Below, one piece after another: positions 1-9,494 of a stretch of 64,000 bases of DNA. This DNA is from Duganella sp. CF458 (lineage in GTDB: Bacteria > Pseudomonadota > Gammaproteobacteria > Burkholderiales > Burkholderiaceae_D): contig NZ_FOOF01000015.1 of the NCBI RefSeq assembly GCF_900113115.1, forward strand, positions 62,001 to 126,000. Direction: 5' to 3'. The notes under the pieces are model-generated. The model was not told where the DNA came from. It did no database searches and was given only the letters and a program-made list of their open reading frames with translations. Within the stretch, counting starts at the first letter, position 1. Each line of letters opens with the position of its first letter. The translations under genes were made by a program, and so were the position numbers.

Positions 1-2234
1 ACGTAAGGCAGCACACGGCTGGCCAGGCGGGTATCGGTGCGCAGCACGCTCACCTCGTCGGCCAGGATATGCACTGCCTCGTTCAGCAATACGTCCTTGG
101 CATTCTTGGCTGCCTTTTCGGCATCCAGTTCCGCGGACAAGGAACGCTCATCCGCCTGCAGGCCATCGTCGGTGCGGATCGCGCCACGAACCTGGCTGGC
201 CTGGCGCTGGGCGGCGCGCGGGTTGGCAGGTTTGGCGGCAATCGCCTTGTTCAACGCGTCTTTCGGGTCCGCCACCAGGATAGGATCGTCCGGCGATGGG
301 CCGGCGGCCATGCGCTGTTCACGCAGTTTGGCACGCGCTTCCTGTTGGTCGCGCTCCTTGCGGCGCACCGTTTCGTTCAACGAGACCACGTTGTCCGCGC
401 GCTGCTTCTTGACGTAGTTGATGTCGTCGAGCAGGTACTGGTAGTCCTTGTCCTTGGCCACGCGTGCGTCGTGCTTCTTGTCCAGGATCGGCACGATCTC
501 CTTCAACTCGCCGGCCGGGATGTACACCGCAGGCTTGATCTGGGTGTATGGCAGCGCGTTGTCGTAGCTCGACTCGCCGAAGTTCTCGGCATCGCTGGTG
601 GAAGCCAGCTTGATGTCCGGCGTCACGCCGCGCAGCTGGGTAGTACCGCCGTTGATGCGGAAGAACTGGGCAATGGTCATCTTCAGTTCACCGAAGCGCG
701 ATTTGTCGCTCTGGCCGAAGCGGTCCAGGTTGACCAGGGTCTGCACGGTGCCCTTGCCGAAGCTAGGCTCGCCGATCACCAGGCCGCGGCCGTAATCCTG
801 GATTGCCGCTGCAAAGATCTCGGAAGCCGATGCCGAACCGCGGTTGATCAACACGCCAACCGGGCCGTCCCACGACAGGCCGGGCACGTTGTCCGCTTCC
901 ACTTCCACTCGGCCTTCGGCATTACGCTGCTGCACCACAGGACCACGATCGATGAACAGGCCGGTCAGCTCCACCGCCTCGGTCAGCGAACCGCCGCCGT
1001 TGTTGCGCAGGTCGATCAGCACGTTGTCGACCTTCTCTTTCTTCAGCTCGCCCAGCAGGCGGGCCACGTCGCGCGTGGCGCTCTTGTAGTCCTTGTCGCC
1101 CTTGCGGCGCGCATCCCAATCCTGGTAGAAGGTCGGCAGCGAAATCACGCCGATGCGGCGCTTCACGGCGCCATCCTTGACTTCCAGGATCGAGCGCTTG
1201 GCCGACTGCTCTTCCATGCTGATTTTCTTGCGTACCAGGGACAGCACGTACGGTTTGCCGTCCGGACCGGCATCGGCGCCCAGCACCTGCAGCTTGACGG
1301 TCGAATCCTTCGGACCGCGGATCAACTGCACCACGTCGTCGATGCGCCAGCCCAGCACGTCGGTGTACTTGTCAGTTTCACCCTGTGCCACGCCAACAAT
1401 GCGGTCGCCCACTTTCAGCTTGTTGGACAGGCCGGCCGGGCTGCCAGGCACGATTTCGCGGATCACGGTGTATTCGTCGCGGTTCTGCAGCACGGCACCA
1501 ATGCCTTCCAGCGACAGGCGCATGGAAATGTCGAAGTTCTCGGAGGCGCGCGGGCCCAGGTAGTTGGTATGCGGCTCGATCGACATGGCATACGCGTTCA
1601 TGAAGATCTGGAACACGTCTTCGCTGTTCAGCTTGCGCGAGCGGCTCACGTAGTTCTCGTAGCGCTTGTCCAGCGTTTCGCGGATCGATTTGTCGTCCTT
1701 GCCGGCCAGCTTCAGGCGCAGCCAGTCGTTCTTCACGCGTTTGCGCCACAGGTCTTTCACCTCGGCGTCCGACTTCGGCCAATCGGCCTTTTCACGGTCA
1801 AACTGGTAGCTCTCGTCCTGCGAGAAATCGAACTTGGTCTTCAGCAGCTCGCGGGCATACGCCATGCGGTCCGCGAAACGCTGCTGGTACAGGTTGTAAA
1901 TGGTGAACGGCGTTTGCAGGTTTTCGCTGGTGATCGCGTCGTCCAGGCGCGACTTTTCCTTGTTGAAGGAATCGATATCGGCCTGGGTAAAGAACAGCTT
2001 CTCGCCGTCGAGCGATTTGAAGTAGCGGTCGAAGATCTTCTCCGACATCGCGTCGTCCAGCGGCATGGCCTTGTAATGGTAGCGCGACAGCACGCGGGAC
2101 GCCCACAAGGCGGCCTGGGTTTGCTGTGCTGCAGGCTTGACAGGTACATCTGTCGCCTTGTCTGCCTGGGCCGCGCTTGCATAAGCGGTCATCAGTGCCA
2201 GGGACATGGTGGCCAACAGGGTGTGCTTCTTCAT
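1..2234 (-). CDS. prc: Carboxy-terminal (tail-specific) protease Prc, 3' end cut by window edge
   Basis: Periplasmic S41-family protease that degrades proteins with exposed non-polar C-termini and trims envelope proteins. About 744 residues are visible before the gene leaves the left edge. A signal peptide ends near residue 24 (after SAAQA). A PDZ-like region around residues 240-330 contains the IVPGSPAGLSNKL stretch. The catalytic dyad is intact: the GSASASEIF motif puts the nucleophile at Ser469, and Lys494 lies in FGKGTVQ, exactly 25 residues later as in E. coli Prc; Asp480 is also conserved. The visible part already exceeds the E. coli protein (682 aa), so little should be missing. The start ATG at 2234 has a convincing signal sequence behind it. 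Family assignment is firm; specific substrates cannot be inferred. Confidence 0.95.
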   Translation of the reverse strand, partial: MKKHTLLATMSLALMTAYASAAQADKATDVPVKPAAQQTQAALWASRVLSRYHYKAMPLDDAMSEKIFDRYFKSLDGEKLFFTQADIDSFNKEKSRLDDAITSENLQTPFTIYNLYQQRFADRMAYARELLKTKFDFSQDESYQFDREKADWPKSDAEVKDLWRKRVKNDWLRLKLAGKDDKSIRETLDKRYENYVSRSRKLNSEDVFQIFMNAYAMSIEPHTNYLGPRASENFDISMRLSLEGIGAVLQNRDEYTVIREIVPGSPAGLSNKLKVGDRIVGVAQGETDKYTDVLGWRIDDVVQLIRGPKDSTVKLQVLGADAGPDGKPYVLSLVRKKISMEEQSAKRSILEVKDGAVKRRIGVISLPTFYQDWDARRKGDKDYKSATRDVARLLGELKKEKVDNVLIDLRNNGGGSLTEAVELTGLFIDRGPVVQQRNAEGRVEVEADNVPGLSWDGPVGVLINRGSASASEIFAAAIQDYGRGLVIGEPSFGKGTVQTLVNLDRFGQSDKSRFGELKMTIAQFFRINGGTTQLRGVTPDIKLASTSDAENFGESSYDNALPYTQIKPAVYIPAGELKEIVPILDKKHDARVAKDKDYQYLLDDINYVKKQRADNVVSLNETVRRKERDQQEARAKLREQRMAAGPSPDDPILVADPKDALNKAIAAKPANPRAAQRQASQVRGAIRTDDGLQADERSLSAELDAEKAAKNAKDVLLNEAVHILADEVSVLRTDTRLASRVLPY

Positions 2235-2484
2235 CGGCTTGCTCCGAACGTAGGTGATTCTATAAGAATAGTGCTAATCCCATTCTACAGGATAGGACAC
2301 TCTCGAGGAGAGAGCGATGACGGCCAGTGTGCTGCGCTTCACTTAAGCCAGGCTGAAGGCTGAGCTTCCTGCCAAGATTTACGCTAAGTCATTGAATATA
2401 CTGAGAAACATTTTGTAACAGGCGATATTTCCGCACGACAACGAGATATCATATCGGCCCTTCCCCAAAAATAATCAAGAATCC

Positions 2485-4482
2485 ATGTCCACTCTTACGC
2501 CCCCTGCGCGTAGCTGGAGCGTCGGCAGCAAGATCGCCGCCTTCACCTTCGTGCTTGTCAGCGCACTGTTAGCGCTACTTATTACCTTCATCAACTGGAA
2601 CAGCACCGCCATGCTGGAGCAGCGTGCGCATGACCAGGTCGCAGCCGACCTGAATGGCGTGGCAAACATGCTGGACGTGTTCAATGCGGCCATGGTGAAC
2701 GATGCCGGCAGCTACGCCCGCCAGTTTGCGGCGTACGTGCCAGGCCCATTCGAGCTCGATGGCGGCCAATTGTCCGCCAACGGCAAGGCCGTCAACAACG
2801 ACTTCGGCATTCCCGACAGCTTCACCGCCCAAACCGGCGCCATTGCCACTATCTTCGCCGCCGACGGCACCGATTTCGTAAGGGTGACCACCTCGGTCAA
2901 AAAGGAAGACGGCCAACGCGCAGTCGGCACCAGGCTTGATCACAACAACCCAAGCTATGCCATGCTGCGCGAAGGTCGCTCCTATACCGGCCTGGCGCAG
3001 TTGTTCGGCAAGCCGTACATCACACAGTACGACCCGGTCAAGGATGCCTCCGGCAAAGTGGTTGGCGTGCTGTTCATCGGCCTGGACATCAGCAAGAACA
3101 TTGCGGCCCTGAAGGACAAGATCAAGGGCATCCGCATCGGCGAAACCGGCTATGTTTATGTGCTGAGCGGTGCCGCCGGCAAGGACTACGGCACGCTGCT
3201 GGTCCATCCGGCCAAGGAAGGCGCATCGATGCTCGACACGAAGGACAGCAACGGCAAGGCCTTCATCCAGGAGATGCTGGAGAAGAAGACCGGCGAGATC
3301 CGCTACATGTGGGCGGATGCCGACAGCAAAGCATCCCCTCAGGAAAAGCTGCTGGTGTACCGCTATTTCGACGACTGGAAGTGGATTGTCGCCGGCGGCA
3401 CCTACGTCCATGAGATCACCAAGGACGCCGTCACTGCGCGCAACCGTTATGCGGTATGCGGCATCGTCGCCCTGCTCGCCTTCGCCGCCAGCCTGTTGCT
3501 GCTGGTGCGCGCCATCGTGACCCGCCCGCTGGTACAAGTGCAGGATGCGGCCGGCCGTATCGCAGGCGGCGACCTCACCGTGCGCCTCGACGTCACCACC
3601 GGCGACGAAATCGGCAAGGTGCTGGGCGCCATGAACGGCATCAGCGAGCGCCTGGCCAATGTGGTTGGCGGCGTGCGTGAAGGGGCCGACCAGATCGCCA
3701 CCGCGTCGTCTGAGATCGCAGCCGGCAACCAGGACCTGTCGGCCCGCACCGAACAGCAAGCTTCCAGCCTCGAAGAAACGGCAGCATCGATGGAAGAACT
3801 GACCTCCACCGTGCGCCAGAACGCCGACAACGCGCGCCAGGCCAATGCGCTGGCACGCGAAGCGTCGGACGTAGCCTCGCGCGGCGGCCAGCAGGTCGCG
3901 CTGGTGGTCGAGAAGATGGGCGCCATCAACGAAGCGTCGCGCAAGATCGAAGACATTATCTCGGTGATCGACAGTATCGCTTTCCAGACCAATATCCTGG
4001 CCCTGAATGCGGCAGTGGAAGCGGCACGCGCCGGTGAACAGGGCCGCGGCTTCGCCGTGGTGGCCACCGAAGTGCGCAACCTGGCCCAGCGCAGCGCCGC
4101 CGCGGCGCAGGAGATCAAGGGACTGATCGCCAACTCCACGGGCGAAGTCGAAGCCGGCGCCAAACTGGTCGAACTGGCCGGCGCAACGATGGATGAAGTG
4201 GTCAACAGCGTGGGCCGCGTGACCGACATCATGGGCGAAATCAGCGCCGCCAGCGAAGAACAGCGCGCGGGCATCGACCAGGTCAACCAGGCCATCGGCC
4301 AGATGGACCAGGTCACGCAGCAGAATGCCGCCCTGGTCGAGGAAGCCGCCGCGGCGGCAGCAGCCATGCAGGATCAGGCCGAAGCGCTGGCACGCGAAGT
4401 GCGCGCCTTCAAGCTGCCGGCCAAGTCCATGAATGCAGCCAAGGGTAATGCGTCCAAACGTAGCCTCCTGCGCCTGCAATAA
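2485..4482 (+). CDS. Methyl-accepting chemotaxis protein with periplasmic Cache-type sensor
   Basis: Transmembrane chemoreceptor, 665 aa. TM1 is at about residues 13-35. A periplasmic ligand-binding region of about 270 residues carries features of a single Cache fold ([19 protein letters not shown], then [11 protein letters not shown]). TM2 is at about 316-337, followed by HAMP ([20 protein letters not shown]) and a long cytoplasmic four-helix signalling domain. The hairpin tip ([20 protein letters not shown], then [19 protein letters not shown]) is canonical. It feeds CheA/CheW; no che genes are adjacent, but a second receptor with cheW lies at about 50-52 kb. The ligand is unknown; Cache domains commonly bind carboxylates or amino acids. 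Its 3' end overlaps the convergent gene by 74 nt. Confidence 0.93.
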   Translation: MSTLTPPARSWSVGSKIAAFTFVLVSALLALLITFINWNSTAMLEQRAHDQVAADLNGVANMLDVFNAAMVNDAGSYARQFAAYVPGPFELDGGQLSANGKAVNNDFGIPDSFTAQTGAIATIFAADGTDFVRVTTSVKKEDGQRAVGTRLDHNNPSYAMLREGRSYTGLAQLFGKPYITQYDPVKDASGKVVGVLFIGLDISKNIAALKDKIKGIRIGETGYVYVLSGAAGKDYGTLLVHPAKEGASMLDTKDSNGKAFIQEMLEKKTGEIRYMWADADSKASPQEKLLVYRYFDDWKWIVAGGTYVHEITKDAVTARNRYAVCGIVALLAFAASLLLLVRAIVTRPLVQVQDAAGRIAGGDLTVRLDVTTGDEIGKVLGAMNGISERLANVVGGVREGADQIATASSEIAAGNQDLSARTEQQASSLEETAASMEELTSTVRQNADNARQANALAREASDVASRGGQQVALVVEKMGAINEASRKIEDIISVIDSIAFQTNILALNAAVEAARAGEQGRGFAVVATEVRNLAQRSAAAAQEIKGLIANSTGEVEAGAKLVELAGATMDEVVNSVGRVTDIMGEISAASEEQRAGIDQVNQAIGQMDQVTQQNAALVEEAAAAAAAMQDQAEALAREVRAFKLPAKSMNAAKGNASKRSLLRLQ

Positions 4483-4918
4483 TCAGCAATGGCCATGAAC
4501 GCATGGCCAGCTTCCAGTCCGCCGCAGAGGGCCAGCAGGCCAGGAACTGCGGCGCAATCAAAAAGGCCAGGCCGGCGTCCAGGGGCGTGAAATGCCAGGC
4601 GCCGCGCGTGCGCAGCACGGCAATCCACCAGGGAATCAGCACCAGCAGCACCGGTGCCAAAGCGGTCGGCGCGGAGTTGTACCAACTCGCGTTGGCGAGC
4701 TTGACTTCGCCCAATCGGTAGCCATTTCCCTCGCGGCGCGGAATGATCGACAGTGAAACCGGCCGCGCAAACGTGAGCAGCCCGGCCAGGAAATGCGCCA
4801 GCTCATGGCACAGGGTGCCGGGAAGCTGCAGCAGCGTGAACACCACATAGCGCCGCGACAGCACCCAGATTGCCAGCGCCAGGCATAGCGACGGCGTGAG
4901 GTAAAGCAGCCTATCCAA
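4409..4918 (-). CDS. Small membrane protein with HELAH zinc-metalloprotease motif (M50-like)
   Basis: Predicted 169-residue integral membrane protein with four or five hydrophobic stretches. The sequence [18 protein letters not shown] puts an HExxH zinc-binding motif inside a membrane helix, as in site-2-protease (M50) and related membrane proteins. A second polar stretch, [11 protein letters not shown], follows. The TTG start abuts the TGA of the upstream thymidine kinase gene, so translation is probably coupled to it. The 3' end overlaps the convergent chemoreceptor gene by 74 nt. The third zinc ligand is not obvious, so proteolytic activity is an inference; it could be a non-peptidase member of the fold. 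Confidence 0.72.
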   Translation of the reverse strand: MDRLLYLTPSLCLALAIWVLSRRYVVFTLLQLPGTLCHELAHFLAGLLTFARPVSLSIIPRREGNGYRLGEVKLANASWYNSAPTALAPVLLVLIPWWIAVLRTRGAWHFTPLDAGLAFLIAPQFLACWPSAADWKLAMRSWPLLIIAGAGGYVWTHYPWLHSWTWPAA

Positions 4919-5470
4919 TCAGGCCGTGTAGAAACAGCGGCCGCAAGCCTGGCGATAGGCCTCGTTGCCGCCAATGCTGATCTGCTCGCCTTCGCGAATG
5001 CGCTCGCCCTTCTCGTCCACGCGGATATTCATCGTGGCTTTTTTGCCGCAGGTGCAGATATTCTTGATTTCTTCGATATCGTCGGCCAGTGCGAGCAGGT
5101 AGGACGAACCCGGGAACGGTTCGCCGCGAAAATCGCTGCGCAACCCGTAGCAGATCACCGGCACGCCCTTGGCTTGGGCCAGTTGGTGCAGCTGCTTGAC
5201 CTGTTCCGGCGCCAAGAACTGCGCCTCGTCGACCAGCACGCAGGCCACCTTCTGCATATCCTGCAGGAAGTTGGTCTCGGACGAGAACAGCTCGACTTCG
5301 CGCTGCGGTCCCAGGCGGGAGGTCACCTTGCCCACGCCGTAGCGGTTGTCGATGGCGGCGGTGAAAAGGCGCACGATCAGGCCCTGCTCTTCGTAGTTAT
5401 GGGCGACCTGCAGCATGGAGGTCGATTTACCTGCGTTCATCGCAGAATAGCGGAAATAGAGTTTTGCCAC
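4919..5470 (-). CDS. tdk: Thymidine kinase (type II)
   Basis: Phosphorylates thymidine to dTMP in the salvage pathway. 183 residues with a GTG start at 5470, giving the N-terminus AKLYFRYSAMNAGKST; the upstream in-frame ATGs would add an unrelated tail. The P-loop (SAMNAGKS), the Walker B/lid segment VLVDEAQFL and the structural zinc cysteines (ICTCGKK and ACGRCFY) are all present, marking the tetrameric type II family. Length is normal for it. It is the first gene of a two-gene unit with the HELAH membrane protein and is divergent from the cystathionine beta-synthase gene. Identification is secure. Confidence 0.95.
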   Translation of the reverse strand: MAKLYFRYSAMNAGKSTSMLQVAHNYEEQGLIVRLFTAAIDNRYGVGKVTSRLGPQREVELFSSETNFLQDMQKVACVLVDEAQFLAPEQVKQLHQLAQAKGVPVICYGLRSDFRGEPFPGSSYLLALADDIEEIKNICTCGKKATMNIRVDEKGERIREGEQISIGGNEAYRQACGRCFYTA

Positions 5471-5609
5471 GGTAGAAATTATTTTAAAAGTCGCTGCGGG
5501 ATTATACGCGAGCCGCCAACCATCAAAAAAGGTATAAGCTAGCGCAAAGATATTCCTTCTTGGTTCAATCGGATCGCCACACAATGCGCGTTTTTCGCAA
5601 GGAGAGAAA

Positions 5610-6986
5610 ATGCAGAATACCCGTCCTGCAGCTTTGTTCAGCCTGATCGGCAATACACCGCTTGCCGAAGTAACCCGTCTTGACACCGGCCCATGCCGGC
5701 TGTTCCTCAAGCTCGAATCCCAGAACCCCGGCGGCTCCATCAAGGACCGCATCGGCCTGTCCATTATCGAAGCGGCCGAGCGCGATGGCCGGCTCAAGCC
5801 AGGCGGCACCATCGTCGAAGCCACGGCCGGCAATACCGGCCTGGGGCTGGCCCTGGTCGGCGCCATCAAGGGCTACAAGGTGCTGCTGGTGGTACCGGAC
5901 AAGATGGCGACCGAGAAGATCCTGCACCTGAAGGCGCTCGGCGCCGACGTGCGCATCACCCGTTCGGACGTCGGCAAAGGCCATCCCGAGTACTACCAGG
6001 ATTACGCGGCACGCCTGGCCAGCGAGCTTCCGGGGGCCTTCTTCGCCGACCAGTTCAACAACCAGGCCAATCCGCTGGCCCACGAAACCACCACCGGTCC
6101 CGAAATCTGGGAGCAGATGGCACGCGAAATCGACGCCATCGTGGTGGGCGTCGGCTCCTCCGGCACCCTGACCGGCCTGGCACGCTACTTCCGCAAGGTG
6201 GCGCCGCACGTCAAGTTCATCCTGGCCGACCCCAAGGGCTCGATCCTGAAGGAATACGTGGACACCGGCAAAGTGGCCGACACCAGCGGTTCCTGGGCGG
6301 TGGAAGGCATCGGCGAAGACTTCATCCCCGCCATTGCGAACATGGACGCGATCGCGCAGGCCTACACCATCACCGACCAGGAAAGCTTCGACAGCGCGCG
6401 CGCCCTGCTGCGGGCCGAAGGCATCCTGGCCGGCTCCTCCACCGGCACCCTGCTTGCCGCCGCCCTGAAATACTGCCGCGAACAGACCAAGCCGCAACGC
6501 GTGGTGACCTTTGTCTGCGACACCGGCACCCGCTACCTGTCCAAGGTCTACAACGACAGCTGGATGTTCGACCAAGGCCTGCTGCAACGCCAGAAGCTGG
6601 GCGACCTGCGCGACCTGATCGGCCGCCTGTTCGAAAACGGCGACGTGGTCAGCGTGGCCCCAAGCGACACCCTGCTGATCGCCTTCAATCGCATGCGTGC
6701 AGCCGACCTGGCACAGTTGCCTGTGATCGAGAACGGCAAGCTGGCAGGCATCATCGACGAGTCGGACATCCTGCTCAAGGTCGAAAATGACGCTGCCCAG
6801 TTCAAGAGCGAGGTCGGCGCCACCATGACCAGCCGCGTCGAGACATTGGCGCCATCCGCCGGCACGCCCGCCCTCCGTGATACCCTGGACCGTGGCTTGA
6901 CCGCCGTGATCGCAGAAGGCGGCAAGTTCTATGGCCTGATCACCCGCTACGACCTACTTAACCATTTGCGCAGGACCTTATCTTGA
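5610..6986 (+). CDS. Cystathionine beta-synthase with C-terminal CBS-domain pair
   Basis: PLP enzyme condensing serine and homocysteine to cystathionine, the first step of reverse transsulfuration. 458 residues. The fold-type II catalytic core (about 8-310) has Lys45 in GGSIKDR as the PLP Schiff-base lysine, a phosphate-binding GSSGT loop and the asparagine loop TAGNTG. Residues of about 335-455 form two CBS modules (GDVVSVAPSDTLLIAF; VETLAPSAGTPAL), the architecture of regulated cystathionine beta-synthases. There is no N-terminal haem segment. The Shine-Dalgarno AAGGAGAG is well placed. The stop overlaps the start of the gamma-lyase gene, so the two are one operon. An O-acetylserine sulfhydrylase is less likely because of the CBS pair and the neighbour. 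Confidence 0.92.
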   Translation: MQNTRPAALFSLIGNTPLAEVTRLDTGPCRLFLKLESQNPGGSIKDRIGLSIIEAAERDGRLKPGGTIVEATAGNTGLGLALVGAIKGYKVLLVVPDKMATEKILHLKALGADVRITRSDVGKGHPEYYQDYAARLASELPGAFFADQFNNQANPLAHETTTGPEIWEQMAREIDAIVVGVGSSGTLTGLARYFRKVAPHVKFILADPKGSILKEYVDTGKVADTSGSWAVEGIGEDFIPAIANMDAIAQAYTITDQESFDSARALLRAEGILAGSSTGTLLAAALKYCREQTKPQRVVTFVCDTGTRYLSKVYNDSWMFDQGLLQRQKLGDLRDLIGRLFENGDVVSVAPSDTLLIAFNRMRAADLAQLPVIENGKLAGIIDESDILLKVENDAAQFKSEVGATMTSRVETLAPSAGTPALRDTLDRGLTAVIAEGGKFYGLITRYDLLNHLRRTLS

Positions 6987-8161
6987 CCGATAAAAAAACC
7001 AAAGCCCACCTGGCCACGCGCGTCATCCACGCCGGCCAGCACCCGGATCCATCGACCGGCGCCATCATGCCGCCGATCTATGCTACTTCCACCTTCGTCC
7101 AGCAAAGCCCGGGCGTGCACAAAGGCCTGGATTACGGCCGCTCGCACAATCCCACTCGCTGGGCGCTGGAGCGCTGCGTGGCCGACCTGGAAGGCGGCGC
7201 GCAAGCGTTCGCCTTCGCCTCCGGCCTGGCCGCCATTTCGACCGTGCTGGAACTGCTTGACGCGGGCTCGCACATCGTGGCCGGCGACGATATGTACGGC
7301 GGCACCTTCCGCCTGTTCGAACGCGTGCGCCGCCGCAGCGCCGGGCACGAGTTCACCTATGCCGACCTGACCAACCCGGAAAACCTGCTGGCCGCCCTGC
7401 GCCCGGAAACCAGGATGGTGTGGGTCGAGACCCCGACCAACCCGATGCTCAAGCTGGCCGACCTGGCCGCCATTGCCCGCATCTGCCGCGAGCGCGGCAT
7501 CCTGGCGGTGGCCGACAACACCTTTGCCAGCCCGATCGTGCAGCGGCCTTTGGAGCTGGGCTTCGACATCGTGGTGCACTCCGCAACCAAGTACCTGAAC
7601 GGCCACTCGGACATCATCGGCGGCATCGCGGTTGTCGGCGACGAGGAGCGCCAGTCGGCCTGGCGCGAACAACTGGCTTTCCTGCAGAATTCTGTCGGCG
7701 CCATTGCCGGCCCGTTCGACGCCTTCCTGGCGCTGCGCGGCGTCAAAACACTGGCAATCCGCATGGAGCGTCATTGCAAGAGCGCCCTGGAACTGGCGCG
7801 CTGGCTGGAACGCGAGCCCAAGGTCAGGAAGGTGTTCTACCCGGGCCTGGAATCGCATCCCCAGCACACGCTGGCCAAGGCGCAGATGGATGGTTTCGGC
7901 GGCATCATCTCGATCGACCTCGATACCGACCTGGCCGGTGCCCGCCGCTTCCTCGAACGCTGCGAAGTGTTCGCGCTGGCCGAAAGCCTGGGCGGCGTGG
8001 AGTCGCTGATCGAGCACCCTGCCCTGATGACCCATGCATCGATTCCCGCGGTGCAGCGTGCCGTGCTGGGCATCGGCGACGGCCTGATCCGGCTCTCCGT
8101 CGGCATCGAAGATATCGAGGACTTGCGCCAAGACCTGCGCAATGCACTCGACGCCATCTGA
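6983..8161 (+). CDS. Cystathionine gamma-lyase/synthase family PLP enzyme
   Basis: Cys/Met-metabolism PLP enzyme (fold type I), 392 residues, acting after cystathionine beta-synthase to release cysteine, 2-oxobutyrate and ammonia. The catalytic Lys203 lies in the SATKYLNGHSD motif; YGRSHNPTRW, the SGLAA phosphate-binding loop and ETPTNP are typical of the family. The start is TTG at 6983, inside the TGA of the upstream gene (TTGA overlap), which implies translational coupling. The pairing with a CBS-domain cystathionine beta-synthase favours gamma-lyase over cystathionine gamma-synthase or beta-lyase, although sequence alone separates these poorly. Confidence 0.9.
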   Translation: MTDKKTKAHLATRVIHAGQHPDPSTGAIMPPIYATSTFVQQSPGVHKGLDYGRSHNPTRWALERCVADLEGGAQAFAFASGLAAISTVLELLDAGSHIVAGDDMYGGTFRLFERVRRRSAGHEFTYADLTNPENLLAALRPETRMVWVETPTNPMLKLADLAAIARICRERGILAVADNTFASPIVQRPLELGFDIVVHSATKYLNGHSDIIGGIAVVGDEERQSAWREQLAFLQNSVGAIAGPFDAFLALRGVKTLAIRMERHCKSALELARWLEREPKVRKVFYPGLESHPQHTLAKAQMDGFGGIISIDLDTDLAGARRFLERCEVFALAESLGGVESLIEHPALMTHASIPAVQRAVLGIGDGLIRLSVGIEDIEDLRQDLRNALDAI

Positions 8162-9494
8162 ACGTCCCTGCAGCAACTGCAAGCGCCCGATGCGGGTGCT
8201 TGACTTGTCCGGCCACTACCAGCGGCGGGTGGAGATCGACACCTGTCCCCACTGCTGCCTGGTGTGGTTCGACGATACCGAATCGGTGCGGCTGGCGGGT
8301 GCCGGCATCACCGGATTCTTGCGCCAAATCCATGCCGCCATGCAGGCCGGCGGCGATCATGCCCACGCAGTTTCCCTGGCAAGGGTGCAGTCCTGTCCCG
8401 TTTGCGGCGCCGCGCTGAAACCCGTCTTCAACATGACGCGCTTCGGGCGTACCAGCCAGCTGGATTGTCCGCACGGGCATGGCTATTACCAGACCTATAT
8501 CCTGTACCTGGCCGAAAAGGGCTTCGTGCGCCCATTGGCGTGGGCGGACATCCGCTCGTTGCTTGCCGCCGGCAAGGAGCTGTTTTGCGCCGATTGCGGC
8601 TTCCCCTTGCCCAACCGGCCGGTCGAGGCGTGCCCTGCCTGCCAGTCGGCGGTGGGCGTGATCGATCCGGCGCGGCTGGCCATCGCAACCTACGCGGCAG
8701 ACGGCGGTGCGATCGTCAGGAATGTCGCGACCGGGCTCAATCAGCACAAGTGCCATGCCTGCGGCGGCGCCGTCGACCTGACGCACGACATCAAGTGTCC
8801 GCACTGCCATGCGCCTGCGCTAAGTCATGACGTCCCTGAAACGGCTGCTGCAGCCGTGACCGAAGCGCCCGTCGTGCCGACTGCCGACCAACGCCGTCAA
8901 GCGGCGGCCGGGCGATCGGCATTGTCGGCGGCGCAGCTGGCGATGGTCGACTTCAGCGGGGAGCGGTCAACACAACGGCAAATAAACCGTGCCTTCCGTA
9001 TCGCCATTGGCATGCTGGTGGCGGCGATCGCGTTTGGGGTCATCGCCTGGAACTGGCACATGGGCCAGCCCGTCAACGGCGTTCTGCAGGTCGCTCCCGT
9101 CATTTCATACAGCCCTCGCTTCAGGGACGATCGAATCGAGTGCGACCTGCATTCAGCGGTACGCCGTGAAGTGCGGGTGCGCCAGTTGATCGTGACGCCC
9201 GGCACACCCGGACCCGGCCAGGCCATCGCGACTTATGGCGCCACGCGCATGGCCTACCAGCGTGCCATCACCGTGCGCAACGATTGGAAGAACGGCATCG
9301 ACTTCGAACTGCTGGAGCCACAGTTCAGCAATCCGTATGCAACCCCGCGCAGCATGCCGCCGGGCTTCTTCCGTCGGGGTGAAGCGCTGGCCGCAGTGGA
9401 GCGCGTGGCGTTCTGCCTGCCGGTTCGTGAAATCAGTCCGCCCGTGCTGGCGGAAGACGGCTTTCACCTTATCGAGGTGCTGGAAGTGCGCTAA
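8142..9494 (+). CDS. Multi-zinc-ribbon protein with C-terminal membrane anchor and extracytoplasmic domain
   Basis: 450 residues, function unknown. The N-terminus carries a zf-TFIIB-like ribbon (CSNCKRPMRV followed by CPHCCLVWFD), and further Cys pairs follow: CPVCG/CPHGHGYY, CADCGFPL/CPACQ and CHACGG/CPHCH, about four treble-clef or ribbon units in the first 225 residues. A low-complexity Ala-rich linker leads to one transmembrane helix near 285-305 (IAIGMLVAAIAFGVIAWNW) and a C-terminal domain of about 140 residues with no recognised motif. The gene starts inside the gamma-lyase gene (20-nt overlap) and so is probably co-transcribed with it. Its 3' end overlaps the convergent membrane-protein gene by 4 nt. 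Confidence 0.8.
   Translation: MHSTPSERPCSNCKRPMRVLDLSGHYQRRVEIDTCPHCCLVWFDDTESVRLAGAGITGFLRQIHAAMQAGGDHAHAVSLARVQSCPVCGAALKPVFNMTRFGRTSQLDCPHGHGYYQTYILYLAEKGFVRPLAWADIRSLLAAGKELFCADCGFPLPNRPVEACPACQSAVGVIDPARLAIATYAADGGAIVRNVATGLNQHKCHACGGAVDLTHDIKCPHCHAPALSHDVPETAAAAVTEAPVVPTADQRRQAAAGRSALSAAQLAMVDFSGERSTQRQINRAFRIAIGMLVAAIAFGVIAWNWHMGQPVNGVLQVAPVISYSPRFRDDRIECDLHSAVRREVRVRQLIVTPGTPGPGQAIATYGATRMAYQRAITVRNDWKNGIDFELLEPQFSNPYATPRSMPPGFFRRGEALAAVERVAFCLPVREISPPVLAEDGFHLIEVLEVR

Noticed and set aside
69-2363. 764-codon open frame on the plus strand
   Set aside because: It is the antisense shadow of prc, whose minus-strand frame has signal peptide, PDZ and the catalytic Ser-Lys motifs; the plus frame shows GC-rich low-complexity composition and no motif.
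2575-4479. 634-codon open frame on the minus strand
   Set aside because: Antisense to the chemoreceptor; composition His/Gly/Asp-rich as expected for a shadow.
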